A DNA stretch of 35,024 nt from assembly GCA_018606725.1 (NCBI GenBank), contig JAGYID010000025.1, positions 1 through 35,024 of the forward strand. Reading direction: 5' to 3'. Shown in pieces: positions 21,045-30,417 of this stretch (position 1 is the first letter of the stretch; every line of letters begins with the position of its first letter). A program made the position numbers and the translations under genes. The DNA comes from Acidobacteriota bacterium (GTDB lineage: Bacteria > Acidobacteriota > Polarisedimenticolia > Gp22-AA2). The notes beneath the pieces were generated by a model. It made no database searches, was not told where the DNA came from, and worked only from the letters and a program-made list of their open reading frames with translations.

Positions 21045-22946
21045 TCAGTTCACGTAGCCGAGGGATCTTAGTCGCTCCCGGATCTCATCGTCCAGAACCA
21101 CCTCTTGATCCGCCGCGGCGGGTCGGATCCGCCACAGGTAATACCCGAGGTCCGCCCCGGCGCCGTGGGCGGGGCGGGAGAACGCCGCCGCCGACGGCGG
21201 GTCGCCGGCCAAAGTAAACGGCAGGGCGCGCGGCTTGGCCCGCCTCTCCCCGAGGAACACCCTGTCGACCAGCGGTCGGCCGTCGATCAGGAGATAGAAC
21301 TCGACCTCCGCCTCGTACGGGGCGGTGGTGAAGGTCAGGCCGTTCTCGCCGCTCTGCCGCTCGTCGTCGAACACCATCCGGTTGCCCCCCTGCACCATGT
21401 GCTTCACGCCGCCGGGCGCGATCGGGATGAGGCTCCGGATGATGCCGGTCGTCTTGATCTCCCCCTGGAAGCGGTGCGGCCGGCCGTCGCCGCTCCAGCG
21501 CAGATTCCAGCCGCCCGACAATATGTCGACCTCGGCGAACAGGGCCCGCGTCAACGTCCGGCACTCCTGCGGCCGCAGTACCGACAGATCGCGCCGCTCG
21601 AGCGGGTCGGCGTCCAGGTCGTACAGCTCGCGCCGCTCCTCCCCCGACGAGTGGATCAGCTTGAGCGCGTCGCGGCGGATCGCCTTGCGGTACGCGTTCA
21701 GACGGACCGTCTCGCTCACCAGCGGCCGATCGGGCGGCGGTCCGGCGCCGGCTGGATCGCCGCCCCCGGTCGTTCTCCCGCCGGCCAGCAGATCGACCAG
21801 GCTCCGCCCCTGCAGCCCGGCGGGCGGCGTCGCCCCGCTCAGGGCGGCGATGGTCGGGAACAGATCGATGCCGCTGACCGGGATGGCGACGCGGCGGCCG
21901 ATCACGCCGCCGCGCCCGGCGCTGCCGGCGTCCGTCCCGACCGGGTCGCCTCCGGGGGCCGCGCGGGCCGCGCCCAGCCGCCCGATCACCAGCGGCACCC
22001 GGATCGACTCCTCGTAGAGCTGCCGGCCGTGCCCCATCGAGCCGTGCTCCTTGAACTCCTCGCCGTGATCGCCGGTCAGCACGACCCAGGCGCGCTCCGC
22101 CCGGCCGGCCGCCGCCGCGCCGTCGAGGAGCCGGCCGATCTGGGCGTCGGTGAAGGCGATCTCGCCGTCGTAGCGGTCGACCAGAAACTGGCGGTAATCG
22201 GCCGGGATGTCGACCAGCGGGTCCTGGAACTTCGAGATCGAGTCGAACGAGGCGTCGAGCGGCCCGGCGTAGCGGCTCGGGAAGCGGTCGCGGTACGGCG
22301 CCGGCGGGTCGTACGGCCAGTGCGGGTCGAAATAATGGACGAACAGGAAGACCGGCCGGCCGCGCTGCGTCTTCAACCAGCGCAGGGCGGCGTCGGTGAC
22401 GGCGTCGGCCGTCGGCTCGAGACCGGCCTCGAGCCGGTAGCCGGGGCGCGACAGCTCGAAATCATCGAATGTCTCGAAACCGCGCCCGAAACCGAAGGTC
22501 GCCGAGACGTAGACGTGCGATACGAAGGCACCGGTGGCATAGCCGCGGGCCCGCAGCGTCTCGGCCAGCAGCGGGATGTCGGCGGCCAGCTTCAGCCCGT
22601 CGTTCTCGACCCGGTGATTGGACGGGTAGCGCGACGTCATGATCGACATGATCGACGGCAGCGTCCACGGCGCCGCCGACCACGCCGCGTCGAAGACTGC
22701 GCCGCCGGCGGCCAGGGCATCGAGGCGCGGCGAGGTTCCGCGGGCGTAGCCGTAGGCTCCGAGGTGATCGGCGCGCAGGGTGTCGACGACGATCAGGATG
22801 ATGCCGGGCCGGGCGGGATCGTAGGACGGGCCGGGACAACCGGCGAGCGTCACCGCCGCCAGGATGCCAAGCGCCGACGCCGCGGCTCGGGACACCGCGC
22901 GTGCCATCGCCTGCCGCATGGCCACCCGCAGGCGGCGCGCCAGCAT
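21045..22946 (-). CDS. Sulfatase-like lipoprotein of the alkaline phosphatase superfamily
   Basis: A 633-residue envelope protein. The signal peptide ends in the lipobox LAGC (Cys37), so it should be a lipoprotein. The metal-binding parts of the sulfatase fold are present: IVVDTLRADHLGAYGY (about 52-67), FVHYFDPHWPYDPP and LTGDHGEEFKEHGSMGHG. The nucleophile region reads APWTLPSIMSIMTSRYP (from residue 92): Thr95 stands where true sulfatases have the Cys or Ser that becomes formylglycine, so a phospho- or phosphoglycerol-transfer or hydrolase role is more likely than sulfate release. The last 160 residues form an extra domain. The start follows the pyrC stop by six bases; Met9 or Met14 could also be used. 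The substrate is unknown. Confidence 0.83.
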   Translation of the reverse strand: MLARRLRVAMRQAMARAVSRAAASALGILAAVTLAGCPGPSYDPARPGIILIVVDTLRADHLGAYGYARGTSPRLDALAAGGAVFDAAWSAAPWTLPSIMSIMTSRYPSNHRVENDGLKLAADIPLLAETLRARGYATGAFVSHVYVSATFGFGRGFETFDDFELSRPGYRLEAGLEPTADAVTDAALRWLKTQRGRPVFLFVHYFDPHWPYDPPAPYRDRFPSRYAGPLDASFDSISKFQDPLVDIPADYRQFLVDRYDGEIAFTDAQIGRLLDGAAAAGRAERAWVVLTGDHGEEFKEHGSMGHGRQLYEESIRVPLVIGRLGAARAAPGGDPVGTDAGSAGRGGVIGRRVAIPVSGIDLFPTIAALSGATPPAGLQGRSLVDLLAGGRTTGGGDPAGAGPPPDRPLVSETVRLNAYRKAIRRDALKLIHSSGEERRELYDLDADPLERRDLSVLRPQECRTLTRALFAEVDILSGGWNLRWSGDGRPHRFQGEIKTTGIIRSLIPIAPGGVKHMVQGGNRMVFDDERQSGENGLTFTTAPYEAEVEFYLLIDGRPLVDRVFLGERRAKPRALPFTLAGDPPSAAAFSRPAHGAGADLGYYLWRIRPAAADQEVVLDDEIRERLRSLGYVN

Positions 22947-22952
22947 CGCGCC

Positions 22953-24269
22953 TCAGTGCCCGGCGGCGGAACGGAGATCGTGGACGACGCGGCCGCCGAC
23001 GATGGTCGTCACCGGCCAGCCCCGGAGCGTCCAGCCGTGAAACGGCGAGTTGCGCGACTTGGACTGGAACCGCCCGACGTCGACCGTCGCCTCGAGGCCC
23101 GGGTCGATCAGCGTGATGTCGGCGTCGGCACCGGGCTGCAGCGTCCCCTTGTTGATCCCGAGGATGCGCGCCGGGTTGCGCGCCATCAGCTCGACCAGCC
23201 GGCCGAAGGTGATGACCCCGGGCCGCACCAGCCGGTCCATCATCAGCGCCACGCTGGTCTCCAGACCGGCGATCCCGAACGGCGCGTCGTCGAACTCCTG
23301 CAGCTTCTCGTCGGTGTGGTGGGGCGCGTGATCGCTGGCGATGGCGTCGATGGTGCCGTCGGCGAGGGCCTGAAGCAGAGCCGCCACGTCTTCCTTGGAT
23401 CGGAGCGGCGGGTTCATCTTGGTGTTGGCGTCGTAGTCCGATTCCATGACCGCCTTCTCGGTCAGCACCAGGTGGTGCGGGGCGACCTCGCAGGTCACCG
23501 CCAGGCCGCCCTCCTTGGCGCGCCGTACCGCCTCGAGGCTGCCGCGCGTGCTGAGGTGCGCCAGGTGCAGGCGACCTCCTGTGAGACGCGCCAAGGCGAG
23601 GTCGGCGCCGACGGCGATCTCCTCAGCGGCGGCCGGGATCCCCTTCAACCCGAGCATGGTCGACACGTATCCTTCGTTCATCGAGCCGCCCGCCGCCAGG
23701 GCCCGGTCTTCGCAGTGATCGATCACCGGGATGCCGAAGATCTTGGTGTACTCGAGCGCCATGCGCATGAGGTAGGTGCTCGCCACCGGGCGGCCGTCGT
23801 CGGAGACCGCCACGATCCCCGAGCGCACCATGTCGCCGATCTCCGCCAGCTCTTCGCCCCGCCCCCCCTTGCTGACGCAGCCGATCGGGAACACGTTGAC
23901 GACCGCCTTGCGGCGCGCCTCGGTGACGATGTACTCGGTGATCGACAGCGAGTCGTTCCACGGGTCGGTGTTCGGCATGCAGGCGACCGAGGTGAAGCCG
24001 CCCGCCGCCGCGGCGCGCGTGCCGGTCTCGATGGTCTCCTTGTGCTCCTGACCCGGCTCGCGCAGGTGGACGTGCATGTCGACGAAGCCGGGGCACACCA
24101 GGAGCCCCCTGGCGTCGATGATCGTCGTCTCCGGCGGCGCGCCGGCCGTTCCCTTCCCTTTCCCCCGCCGTTCGGCGATCCGCCCGTCGATCACCAGCAG
24201 GTCGGACACTTCGTCGGTGGCGGTGGCCGGGTCGACGACCCGGCCGCCCTTAACCAGCAAGTTCGCCAA
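22953..24269 (-). CDS. pyrC: Dihydroorotase, class I
   Basis: Closes carbamoyl aspartate to dihydroorotate in the cytoplasm, the third step of UMP synthesis. The 438-residue protein has the class I pattern: [17 protein letters not shown] (zinc His pair), MPNTDP, VSDDG (the metal-site Asp used by class I), [15 protein letters not shown] and IASDHAPHH with catalytic Asp, then NPARILGI near the end. The start is TTG with GGGAGGGA a few bases upstream, and the first 20 bases overlap the pyrB end, so translation is coupled. No ATG fits, because the frame opens inside pyrB. Class I enzymes often pair with aspartate transcarbamoylase, which is consistent with the overlap. Confidence 0.96.
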   Translation of the reverse strand: MANLLVKGGRVVDPATATDEVSDLLVIDGRIAERRGKGKGTAGAPPETTIIDARGLLVCPGFVDMHVHLREPGQEHKETIETGTRAAAAGGFTSVACMPNTDPWNDSLSITEYIVTEARRKAVVNVFPIGCVSKGGRGEELAEIGDMVRSGIVAVSDDGRPVASTYLMRMALEYTKIFGIPVIDHCEDRALAAGGSMNEGYVSTMLGLKGIPAAAEEIAVGADLALARLTGGRLHLAHLSTRGSLEAVRRAKEGGLAVTCEVAPHHLVLTEKAVMESDYDANTKMNPPLRSKEDVAALLQALADGTIDAIASDHAPHHTDEKLQEFDDAPFGIAGLETSVALMMDRLVRPGVITFGRLVELMARNPARILGINKGTLQPGADADITLIDPGLEATVDVGRFQSKSRNSPFHGWTLRGWPVTTIVGGRVVHDLRSAAGH

Positions 24270-25347
24270 GAGTCCCTCCCGCCAGCAGATACAGGACCGC
24301 CATGCGCACCGCCACGCCGTTGGTCACCTGGTCGAGGATCACCGAGTACGGCCCGTCCGCCACGGCGCTGTCGATCTCGACGCCGCGGTTCATCGGGCCC
24401 GGATGCATGATGATCACGTCGCTCCGGGCGCGCCGGACGCGCTCGCTCGTCAGGCCGAACAGGTTGTAGTACTCGCGCGCCGTCGGGAACGCCCCGCCCC
24501 GCTGCCGCTCCCGCTGCACGCGCAGCATCATGATGACGTCCGCACCCTCGACCGCCTCGTCCATCCGGTAGGTCACCTGCATCCCGAGGCGCGGCAGCTC
24601 CGGCGGCAGCAGGGTCGGCGGCCCGCAGGCGATCACGTCGGCGCCCATCGTCTTCAGCAGGAACGCGTTGCTGCGGAACACCCGGCTGTGCATCAGGTCG
24701 CCGACGATCGCCACGCGCAGACCCGCGAGGCGTCCTTTCTTCTCGCGGATGGTGAAGGCGTCGAGCAGCGCCTGCGTCGGGTGCTCGTGCGCCCCGTCAC
24801 CGGCGTTGATGATGTTCGAGCGGCAGTGCCGGGCGAGGAAGTGCGGCGCGCCCGAGGCCTTGTGGCGGATGACGATCATGTCGGGCGTCATGGCTTCCAG
24901 GTTGCGGGCGGTGTCCAGCAGGCTCTCCCCCTTGACCACGCTCGAGGTCGAGGGGGAGAAGTTCAGGGTGTCGGCCGACAGCCGCTTCTCGGCGATCTCG
25001 AACGACGAGCGGGTGCGGGTCGACGGCTCCATGAAGAAATTGACGATCGTCTTGCCGCGCAGGGCCGGGACCTTCTTGATCGCCCGGGTCGACACCTCGG
25101 CCAGCGATTTCGCCGTATCGAGGATGAGCGTGATCTCGCCGGCGGTCACCCCGAGCATCCCCAGCAGGTGGCGATGCGCCAGGCGGGCCACCGGCTCCGG
25201 CTCCCCCTTCGCCTCGCCCGGCCGGGCCGCGGGCTCGACCTCCGCCGCCGCGGGCCGCGCCGCCGGCCGTCGCCCCGCCGGCCGCGGGCGCGCCGAGCCC
25301 CGCGTCCGCGCTGCGCCCTCCCTCGTCCTGTCGCTCCCTTCCAGCAT
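24250..25347 (-). CDS. pyrB: Aspartate carbamoyltransferase catalytic subunit with N-terminal extension
   Basis: Makes carbamoyl aspartate from carbamoyl phosphate and aspartate. The carbamoyl phosphate loop is [13 protein letters not shown]; also seen are [65 protein letters not shown] and [13 protein letters not shown]. From ATG 25347 the protein has 365 residues, about 55 more than E. coli PyrB, because of an arginine/proline/alanine-rich N-terminal stretch before [17 protein letters not shown]. The start is five bases after the pyrR stop with GAGGTGA upstream, so I keep the extension; an internal ATG just before GVTAGEI would cut into the fold. No pyrI regulatory subunit is present. Confidence 0.95.
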   Translation of the reverse strand: MLEGSDRTREGAARTRGSARPRPAGRRPAARPAAAEVEPAARPGEAKGEPEPVARLAHRHLLGMLGVTAGEITLILDTAKSLAEVSTRAIKKVPALRGKTIVNFFMEPSTRTRSSFEIAEKRLSADTLNFSPSTSSVVKGESLLDTARNLEAMTPDMIVIRHKASGAPHFLARHCRSNIINAGDGAHEHPTQALLDAFTIREKKGRLAGLRVAIVGDLMHSRVFRSNAFLLKTMGADVIACGPPTLLPPELPRLGMQVTYRMDEAVEGADVIMMLRVQRERQRGGAFPTAREYYNLFGLTSERVRRARSDVIIMHPGPMNRGVEIDSAVADGPYSVILDQVTNGVAVRMAVLYLLAGGTLGELAG

Positions 25348-25352
25348 GGCGC

Positions 25353-26001
<649 letters not shown>

Positions 26002-26037
26002 GTCTGGGGCGCTGCGCCATCATGAGTGACCGCCTTG

Positions 26038-26055
26038 CCGGTCTCACCGGACCGG
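26038..26055 (-). promoter_or_regulatory. PyrR-binding hairpin (anti-antiterminator) in the pyr leader
   Basis: The minus strand reads CCGGTCCGGTGAGACCGG: a 6-bp stem with hexaloop CGGTGA (26044-26049). This fits the known PyrR binding loop, hexaloop CNGNGA closed by ARUC/GGYU-like pairs. It lies between the promoter and the leader terminator, as in Bacillus pyr leaders. The competing antiterminator fold could not be settled by eye. Confidence 0.85.
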
Positions 26056-26087
26056 GTCCAAAGGGTCGAACCGTGAACAGCCGGAGC

Positions 26088-26116
26088 AGGATAGCCGACC
26101 CCCACGCTCCTGTCAA
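26088..26116 (-). promoter_or_regulatory. Promoter of the pyrR-pyrB-pyrC operon
   Basis: TTGACA (26111-26116) and TATCCT (26088-26093) on the minus strand are 17 bases apart. The start near 26081 gives a leader of about 130 bases that contains the PyrR hairpin and the terminator. Confidence 0.8.
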
Positions 26117-26155
26117 CCGAACGGGGCGCTCATTGGCGGGGCTCATGCAGGGGGT

Positions 26156-27826
26156 TCAGCGTCCGCCGGACTGGCGTGGCGGCTCGTAGGTGTCGATGAC
26201 GGCGACCGGGTGCTCAAACGTGTAGGACGCCAGGAACACGCCGGCCAGGATGCTGCCGTCGAGGTCCCGGGCGATCGGCAGCCCGAGAGCGTACAGGCAG
26301 GTCGGCACGACATCGGCGAGGGCCCCCTTGCCGATCATCCGTCCGGCGGCGATGCCGGGGCCGCGCGCGAACAGGACGCCGTCGGGGGCCCCTTCGTGGG
26401 TGCCGGAACGCGGCCCGCGGCCCCGGGCCCAGAGGCGCTCGCTCAACGGGATCGCCGTCATGCCGTGCGCCGAGGTGATCATCACCAGCGCGCCGTCGCG
26501 TCCGGCGGCGTCGACGACGCGGCCGACGATCCCGTCGACCTTGCGGTAGTACCGTTCCAGGACGTCCCCGTACAACTCGACATCCTTCCCCGGCACATTG
26601 CCGAATTCACGGGGGCGCGCGTAGCGGTAGAACGCGTGCGCCACCCTGTCGAGCCCGGGGAAGGATGCCGCCACCACACCCGGGGCGGGAGCCCCGCCGG
26701 CGGCTTCGAGGGCGGCCCGGACCCGATCGTCGGCGCGCACTGCCGCGACCAGCTCGGCGACCGCGGCGGACGCCGCGACGCCCGCCCGCCGCCGGGACTC
26801 CGGCTCGAACCACTCGTCCAGCCACGGCGGCGACCCGGACGGCGCGGCGACGTCAGTCGCTTGATCGAGATCGACATCCCACCCGGCGTCGATGCCGGTG
26901 CCGCCGGCGCGGGCGGCGATCTCCCACAGCGCCAACGCCGTGCGATCCTCGATGGTCTGGGGACGTCGCTCCTGCAACGGTCCCAGCAGCAGATCGAAGC
27001 CGAGACCGGCGGGGATGATGTCGACCCACGGCCCGGGACCGGGCAGCCGCCGCGAGGTCGCGCTGCGGACTCCGTGCCGGTACGGCAGCTTGCCGGTGAT
27101 CAGCGTCGCACGCGCCGCGCCGGCGATGCACGGCACTCCGCTGCGCAGCCGGCCGTACGCCCCCTCGCGCCGCAGCCGCGAGAACGCCGGCAGCTTGCCC
27201 TGCGCCTCGAGCGGCAGGATGAAATCGAGATCCGCCCCGTCGAAATTCAGCACCACCACGCGCCGTTGCGGAGCGCCCGCCGGGGCGGCGAGATCGACGG
27301 CGTGCCGGACCGTCTTCCCCGGGGCGGCCAGACCGGCCAGACACGCCCCCGGCAGCGCGGCGATCGCCAGGACGGCGGCGCCGCCCTGGAAGGAGCCGAC
27401 GCGGGTCAGCCGCGGCACCAGGGTCACGATCGCGGCGGCGGCCCAGGCCAGCGTCAGGATCCACAGCGCCGTGCCGGCGCGCGCCATCGCCGCCGGCTCG
27501 AGAGCCCCGCGCGAGCGCGACAGCGTGGTCCAGCCGGAGGCCAGGATGAGCGACAGGTTCGCGACGTAGAAGGCCATCACGTAGCGCAGGCTGAAAACCG
27601 GCAGCCGGAGCCGGTGGCTGGCGAAATAGCGCAGCCCCCCGTACAGACACGGCCAGACGCAGGCCGCCGCGATGGTGTAAGCCAGCACCACCGTCAGCAA
27701 CGCCGGGAGCGGCGAGGCGGCCGCGGCGAGGCGGGCGGGATTGAGCAGCGTCACCAGCAGAGCCACGACGACCCCGCCGTACAGGCCGGCCGCCGCCGCG
27801 TGCGCCACCAGCTTCACGAACGTCAC
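26156..27826 (-). CDS. Membrane-anchored phosphodiesterase/nucleotide pyrophosphatase-like protein
   Basis: A 556-residue protein with about five membrane segments in residues 10-165 and an alkaline-phosphatase-superfamily domain after residue 188. The domain has VVVLNFDGADLDFILP (Asp196), the nucleophile region GAARATLITGKLP (Thr241), ASFPGLDRVAHAFYRYAR (Asp and His metal ligands) and THEGAPDGVLFARGPG (last His). The usual S-D-H-G motif reads TSAHGM: Ala453 replaces the metal-binding Asp, so activity may be altered. The GTG start at 27826 has no clear ribosome-binding site. It is divergent from pyrK and lies upstream of the pyrR promoter on the same strand. The substrate is unknown; type I phosphodiesterases of this layout often act on lipid- or sugar-linked phosphates. 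Confidence 0.8.
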   Translation of the reverse strand: MTFVKLVAHAAAAGLYGGVVVALLVTLLNPARLAAAASPLPALLTVVLAYTIAAACVWPCLYGGLRYFASHRLRLPVFSLRYVMAFYVANLSLILASGWTTLSRSRGALEPAAMARAGTALWILTLAWAAAAIVTLVPRLTRVGSFQGGAAVLAIAALPGACLAGLAAPGKTVRHAVDLAAPAGAPQRRVVVLNFDGADLDFILPLEAQGKLPAFSRLRREGAYGRLRSGVPCIAGAARATLITGKLPYRHGVRSATSRRLPGPGPWVDIIPAGLGFDLLLGPLQERRPQTIEDRTALALWEIAARAGGTGIDAGWDVDLDQATDVAAPSGSPPWLDEWFEPESRRRAGVAASAAVAELVAAVRADDRVRAALEAAGGAPAPGVVAASFPGLDRVAHAFYRYARPREFGNVPGKDVELYGDVLERYYRKVDGIVGRVVDAAGRDGALVMITSAHGMTAIPLSERLWARGRGPRSGTHEGAPDGVLFARGPGIAAGRMIGKGALADVVPTCLYALGLPIARDLDGSILAGVFLASYTFEHPVAVIDTYEPPRQSGGR

Positions 27827-27921
27827 GCCGCGATGCTAGCACAGCGCCGCTGGGGCGCCGGGAGGCCCCGGGGAACGGCGGTTCGGTGCGCGCCGCCGGA
27901 CGCGCTCGCCCCGGCGCCTCG

Positions 27922-27950
27922 TTGTTCGGAGGCGGCGGCGGTGATATAGT
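27922..27950 (+). promoter_or_regulatory. Candidate promoter immediately before pyrK
   Basis: TTGTTC and TATAGT are 17 bases apart; the -10 box ends 11 bases before ATG 27962. Transcription would begin about five bases before the start codon, so the message would be almost leaderless. Confidence 0.55.
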
Positions 27951-27961
27951 CCCGCGTCGAC

Positions 27962-28789
27962 ATGCCGTTCGACGTCCCCGCGCGCGTCCTTCGCCACGAA
28001 GCGTTGAACCCGGAGCATTTCCTGATCACGCTCGAGGCGCCGCGCCTTGCCCGCGCCGCCCGGCCGGGCCAGTTCGTCATGCTGCAGGTGCGCGAGGGGC
28101 ACGACCCTCTGCTGCGCCGCCCAATGAGCATCTGCCGGGTGCCTCCCGGCGGCCGCACTGTTCAGATTCTCTACAAGGTCGTCGGCGAGGGGACGCGCTA
28201 CCTGTCGCACCAGCCCGCCGGCGCGCGTCTGAAGATGCTGGGACCTCTCGGCAACGGTTTCGCGCTGCCGGAGCGCGCGCCGCGCCAGACCGCCCGCCGC
28301 GTCGGGACGCGGCGGCCGATCCTGGTCGCCGGCGGCATCGGCGTCGCCGTGTTCCCGTTCCTCGCCGAGACGCTGCAACGGCTCGGGCGCCGGCCCCTGC
28401 TCCTGTTCGGGGCCCGCGCGCATCGCGACCTGGCGGGGTTGCAGTTGTTCCGGGCGCGCCGCATCCCGCTGCGCCTGGCCACCGAGGACGGCAGCGCCGG
28501 CGCGCGCGGCTTCGTGACCCGCCTGCTCGAACCGCTGCTCCGGGAGAAGCCCCGGAATGGCGGCGTCGAGCTCTATGTGTGCGGACCGACGCCGATGATG
28601 CGGGCGGTCGGCGGGTTGGCGGTCGACGCCGGCGTCCCCTGCCAGCTGGCCCTGGAATCGCAGATGCCGTGCGGCATCGGGGTTTGTCTCGGCTGCGTGG
28701 TCCGCTGCGCCCCGCAGGTCGGCGAGCCGGTGTACCGCCGCGTCTGCACCGAGGGCCCAATCTTCCCCGCCGCGGAGGTGGCCTGGTGA
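27962..28789 (+). CDS. pyrK: Dihydroorotate dehydrogenase electron-transfer subunit
   Basis: PyrK carries FAD and a 2Fe-2S cluster and passes electrons from PyrD to NAD+. The 275-residue protein has the FAD motif LLRRPMSICRV (residues 50-60), GEGTRYLS, the nucleotide-binding ILVAGGIGVAVFPFLAE and the C-terminal VCGPTPMMRAV. Cluster ligands are Cys237, Cys242 and Cys245 in PCGIGVCLGC and Cys262 in RRVCTEGPIF. The 3' end overlaps the pyrD start by GTGA, giving the expected fixed pair of a class 1B enzyme. No ribosome-binding site precedes the ATG, which fits the promoter placed right in front of it. Confidence 0.95.
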   Translation: MPFDVPARVLRHEALNPEHFLITLEAPRLARAARPGQFVMLQVREGHDPLLRRPMSICRVPPGGRTVQILYKVVGEGTRYLSHQPAGARLKMLGPLGNGFALPERAPRQTARRVGTRRPILVAGGIGVAVFPFLAETLQRLGRRPLLLFGARAHRDLAGLQLFRARRIPLRLATEDGSAGARGFVTRLLEPLLREKPRNGGVELYVCGPTPMMRAVGGLAVDAGVPCQLALESQMPCGIGVCLGCVVRCAPQVGEPVYRRVCTEGPIFPAAEVAW

Positions 28790-29784
28790 AACGTCGCGCC
28801 GCCCCGCCGCGGTCCATCGCGCGCCGCGCCGATGCCCCGGTCGATCTGGCCGTCGATGTCGGACCGCTGCGCCTGAGGAATCCCGTGCTCGCCGCCAGCG
28901 GCACGTTCGGCTACGGCACCGAGTTCCTCCCCTACCTGAAGCTCGCCGACCTGGGCGGTTTCGTCACCAAGGGTCTGTCGCCGCGCCCGCGGCGCGGCAA
29001 TGCGCCGCCGCGCACCTGCGAGACGGCGGCGGGCATGCTCAACGCCATCGGACTGGCGAACGTCGGCGTCGACGCCTTCCTGGAGGAGAAGCTCCCCGCG
29101 CTGCGTGACTGTGGCACGGTCGTGATCGCCAACGTGTTCGGCGAGACGCGCGACGAGTACGTGCAGGTGGCGCGCCGCCTGAATGGCGCCGCGGGGCTGC
29201 ACGGCATCGAGCTGAACCTGTCGTGCCCGAACACCGAGAAGGGTGGCATCGCCTTCGGGGTGTCGCCGCCGCTCATCGAGGAGGTGGTGGGCGCCGTGCG
29301 CCGCGCCGCACCGGACCTGCCGCTGATCGTCAAGCTGACGCCGAACATCACCGACATCGCGGTGGCGGCGCGGGCCGCGAAGGTGGCGGGCGCCGACATC
29401 CTGTCGCTGGTGAACACCTTCCTCGGCATGGCGGTCGATCTGAAGGGGCGCCGGCCGGTCCTCGACAACGTCGTCGGCGGGCTGTCGGGGCCGGCGATCA
29501 AGCCGCTGGCCCTGTACATGGTCCACCGCGTGCACCGCGAGATCGACCTGCCGATCATCGGCATGGGGGGAATCGCCTCCGCGGTCGATGCCCTCGAGTT
29601 CATGGTGGCCGGCAGCAGCGCCGTCCAGGTCGGGACGGTCAACTTCTTCGACCCGACCGCCTCGACGCGGATGGTCGGCGACATGGAGGCCTGGTGCCGG
29701 ACGCAGGGGGTCCGTCGCGTGCGGGACTTGACCGGAACGCTGCGGCTGCCGGCCGGAATGCCGGGCGGGCGCTCGGCGCCGTAG
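28786..29784 (+). CDS. pyrD: Dihydroorotate dehydrogenase catalytic subunit, class 1B
   Basis: Oxidises dihydroorotate to orotate with FMN; the class 1B form needs PyrK and uses NAD+. Marks are NPVLAASGTFGYGTEF, TKGLSPRPRRGN, MLNAIGLANVGVD, the active-site Cys147 in ELNLSCPNTEKGG, VKLTPNITDI and GMGGIASAVDALEFMVAGSSAVQVGT near the phosphate site. The GTG start overlaps the pyrK stop and has GGAGG eight bases upstream; the open frame continues far upstream but only antisense to real signals of pyrK. The product has 332 residues, with about 18 extra basic residues at the N-terminus. It converges on the thioredoxin gene with a 42-base gap. Confidence 0.96.
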   Translation: MKRRAAPPRSIARRADAPVDLAVDVGPLRLRNPVLAASGTFGYGTEFLPYLKLADLGGFVTKGLSPRPRRGNAPPRTCETAAGMLNAIGLANVGVDAFLEEKLPALRDCGTVVIANVFGETRDEYVQVARRLNGAAGLHGIELNLSCPNTEKGGIAFGVSPPLIEEVVGAVRRAAPDLPLIVKLTPNITDIAVAARAAKVAGADILSLVNTFLGMAVDLKGRRPVLDNVVGGLSGPAIKPLALYMVHRVHREIDLPIIGMGGIASAVDALEFMVAGSSAVQVGTVNFFDPTASTRMVGDMEAWCRTQGVRRVRDLTGTLRLPAGMPGGRSAP

Positions 29785-29820
29785 GGCCTGGCAAGCCCTT
29801 CCGGGGATCGGTCCTGATCT

Positions 29821-29836
29821 GGGCTCCTAGGAGCCC
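29821..29836. repeat. Decayed copy of the CTAGGAGCC repeat (perfect palindrome)
   Basis: GGGCTCCTAGGAGCCC is a 16-base perfect palindrome made of the two repeat arms joined back to back. To its right CTGCCCGGGCCGCGCC looks like the repeat core with its middle lost. It contains the TAG stop of the thioredoxin gene (29827-29829) between the convergent pyrD and thioredoxin genes. Confidence 0.6.
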
Positions 29837-30309
29837 TGCCCGGGCCGCGCCGTCTCCTGCCCCATCAGCTCGGAGACCTCATTGGCGGAGGCGCCGAACT
29901 CCCGTTTCAGGACCACGAACACTTCCTCTCCGGTGGCGACCTGACGGCCCCGATCGTCGTACAGGACGAGATACGGCAGCGACTCGACGCCGTACTGCCG
30001 GGCGACCGGCTCGGTCCAGTCGACGATGTCGACCTTGCGCAGGGCCAGGCGCGCGGGTTCGCGGCCGGCGAGCCGCTCGAGGGCGGGACCGAGCACGCGG
30101 CAGGGCGGGCACCACGGCGCATAGAAGTCGAACACGGTGAATTTTCCCGGCGCCACATGCGCCGCCAGGTCGACCTCGTTGCCGTGGGTGATCACCGCGA
30201 CGTCGCCTGGAACGCGCCCGGCGCGACGCACGGTGTACGCCGAGAAGGCGATGGCGGCGAGCAGCGCCAGGCCGAGCCCGGCGATCGCGAGGCGCATGTC
30301 CCTGGTCAC
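29827..30309 (-). CDS. Membrane-anchored thioredoxin-like protein
   Basis: A 160-residue protein with one N-terminal membrane segment (about 6-26) and a thioredoxin fold that should face the periplasm. The active site is FYAPWCPPCRVLGP (Cys67, Cys70) and the cis-proline loop is VESLPYLVLYD. The WCPPC site is common in TlpA/CcmG-like and general thiol-disulfide proteins, so a reductase or cytochrome-maturation role is possible, but no such genes are nearby. The GTG start has GGAGG five bases upstream and a good promoter at 30330-30359. The stop codon lies in the palindromic repeat remnant. Confidence 0.88.
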   Translation of the reverse strand: MTRDMRLAIAGLGLALLAAIAFSAYTVRRAGRVPGDVAVITHGNEVDLAAHVAPGKFTVFDFYAPWCPPCRVLGPALERLAGREPARLALRKVDIVDWTEPVARQYGVESLPYLVLYDDRGRQVATGEEVFVVLKREFGASANEVSELMGQETARPGQGS

Positions 30310-30329
30310 GGCATCCTCCGAGACAGCGG

Positions 30330-30359
30330 ATTATTCCGCGCCATCCGGGCGCGCGTCAA
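30330..30359 (-). promoter_or_regulatory. Promoter for the thioredoxin-like gene
   Basis: TTGACG (30354-30359) and AATAAT (30330-30335) on the minus strand are 18 bases apart, with a short leader that carries GGAGG. Confidence 0.65.
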
Positions 30360-30382
30360 GGAAGGCGTACGGGCGAGAGCGG

Positions 30383-30410
30383 TTGCAATGACTCCCTCCT
30401 CCTGTAAAAT
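30383..30410 (+). promoter_or_regulatory. Candidate promoter for leaderless pyrF transcript
   Basis: TTGCAA and TAAAAT are 16 bases apart. The -10 box ends eight bases before ATG 30418, so the RNA should begin at the start codon. The sites are back to back with the thioredoxin promoter in a 108-base divergent gap. Confidence 0.6.
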
Positions 30411-30417
30411 GCCCGCC

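Noticed and set aside
21045-22946. Calling this gene a true formylglycine sulfatase
   Set aside because: The Cys/Ser-x-Pro-x-Arg motif is absent; Thr95-Leu-Pro-Ser stands in its place, so only the fold is claimed.
21105-24410. An 1101-codon plus-strand frame opposite the sulfatase-like gene and pyrC
   Set aside because: Shadow frame; the minus strand shows clear catalytic motifs across the same bases.
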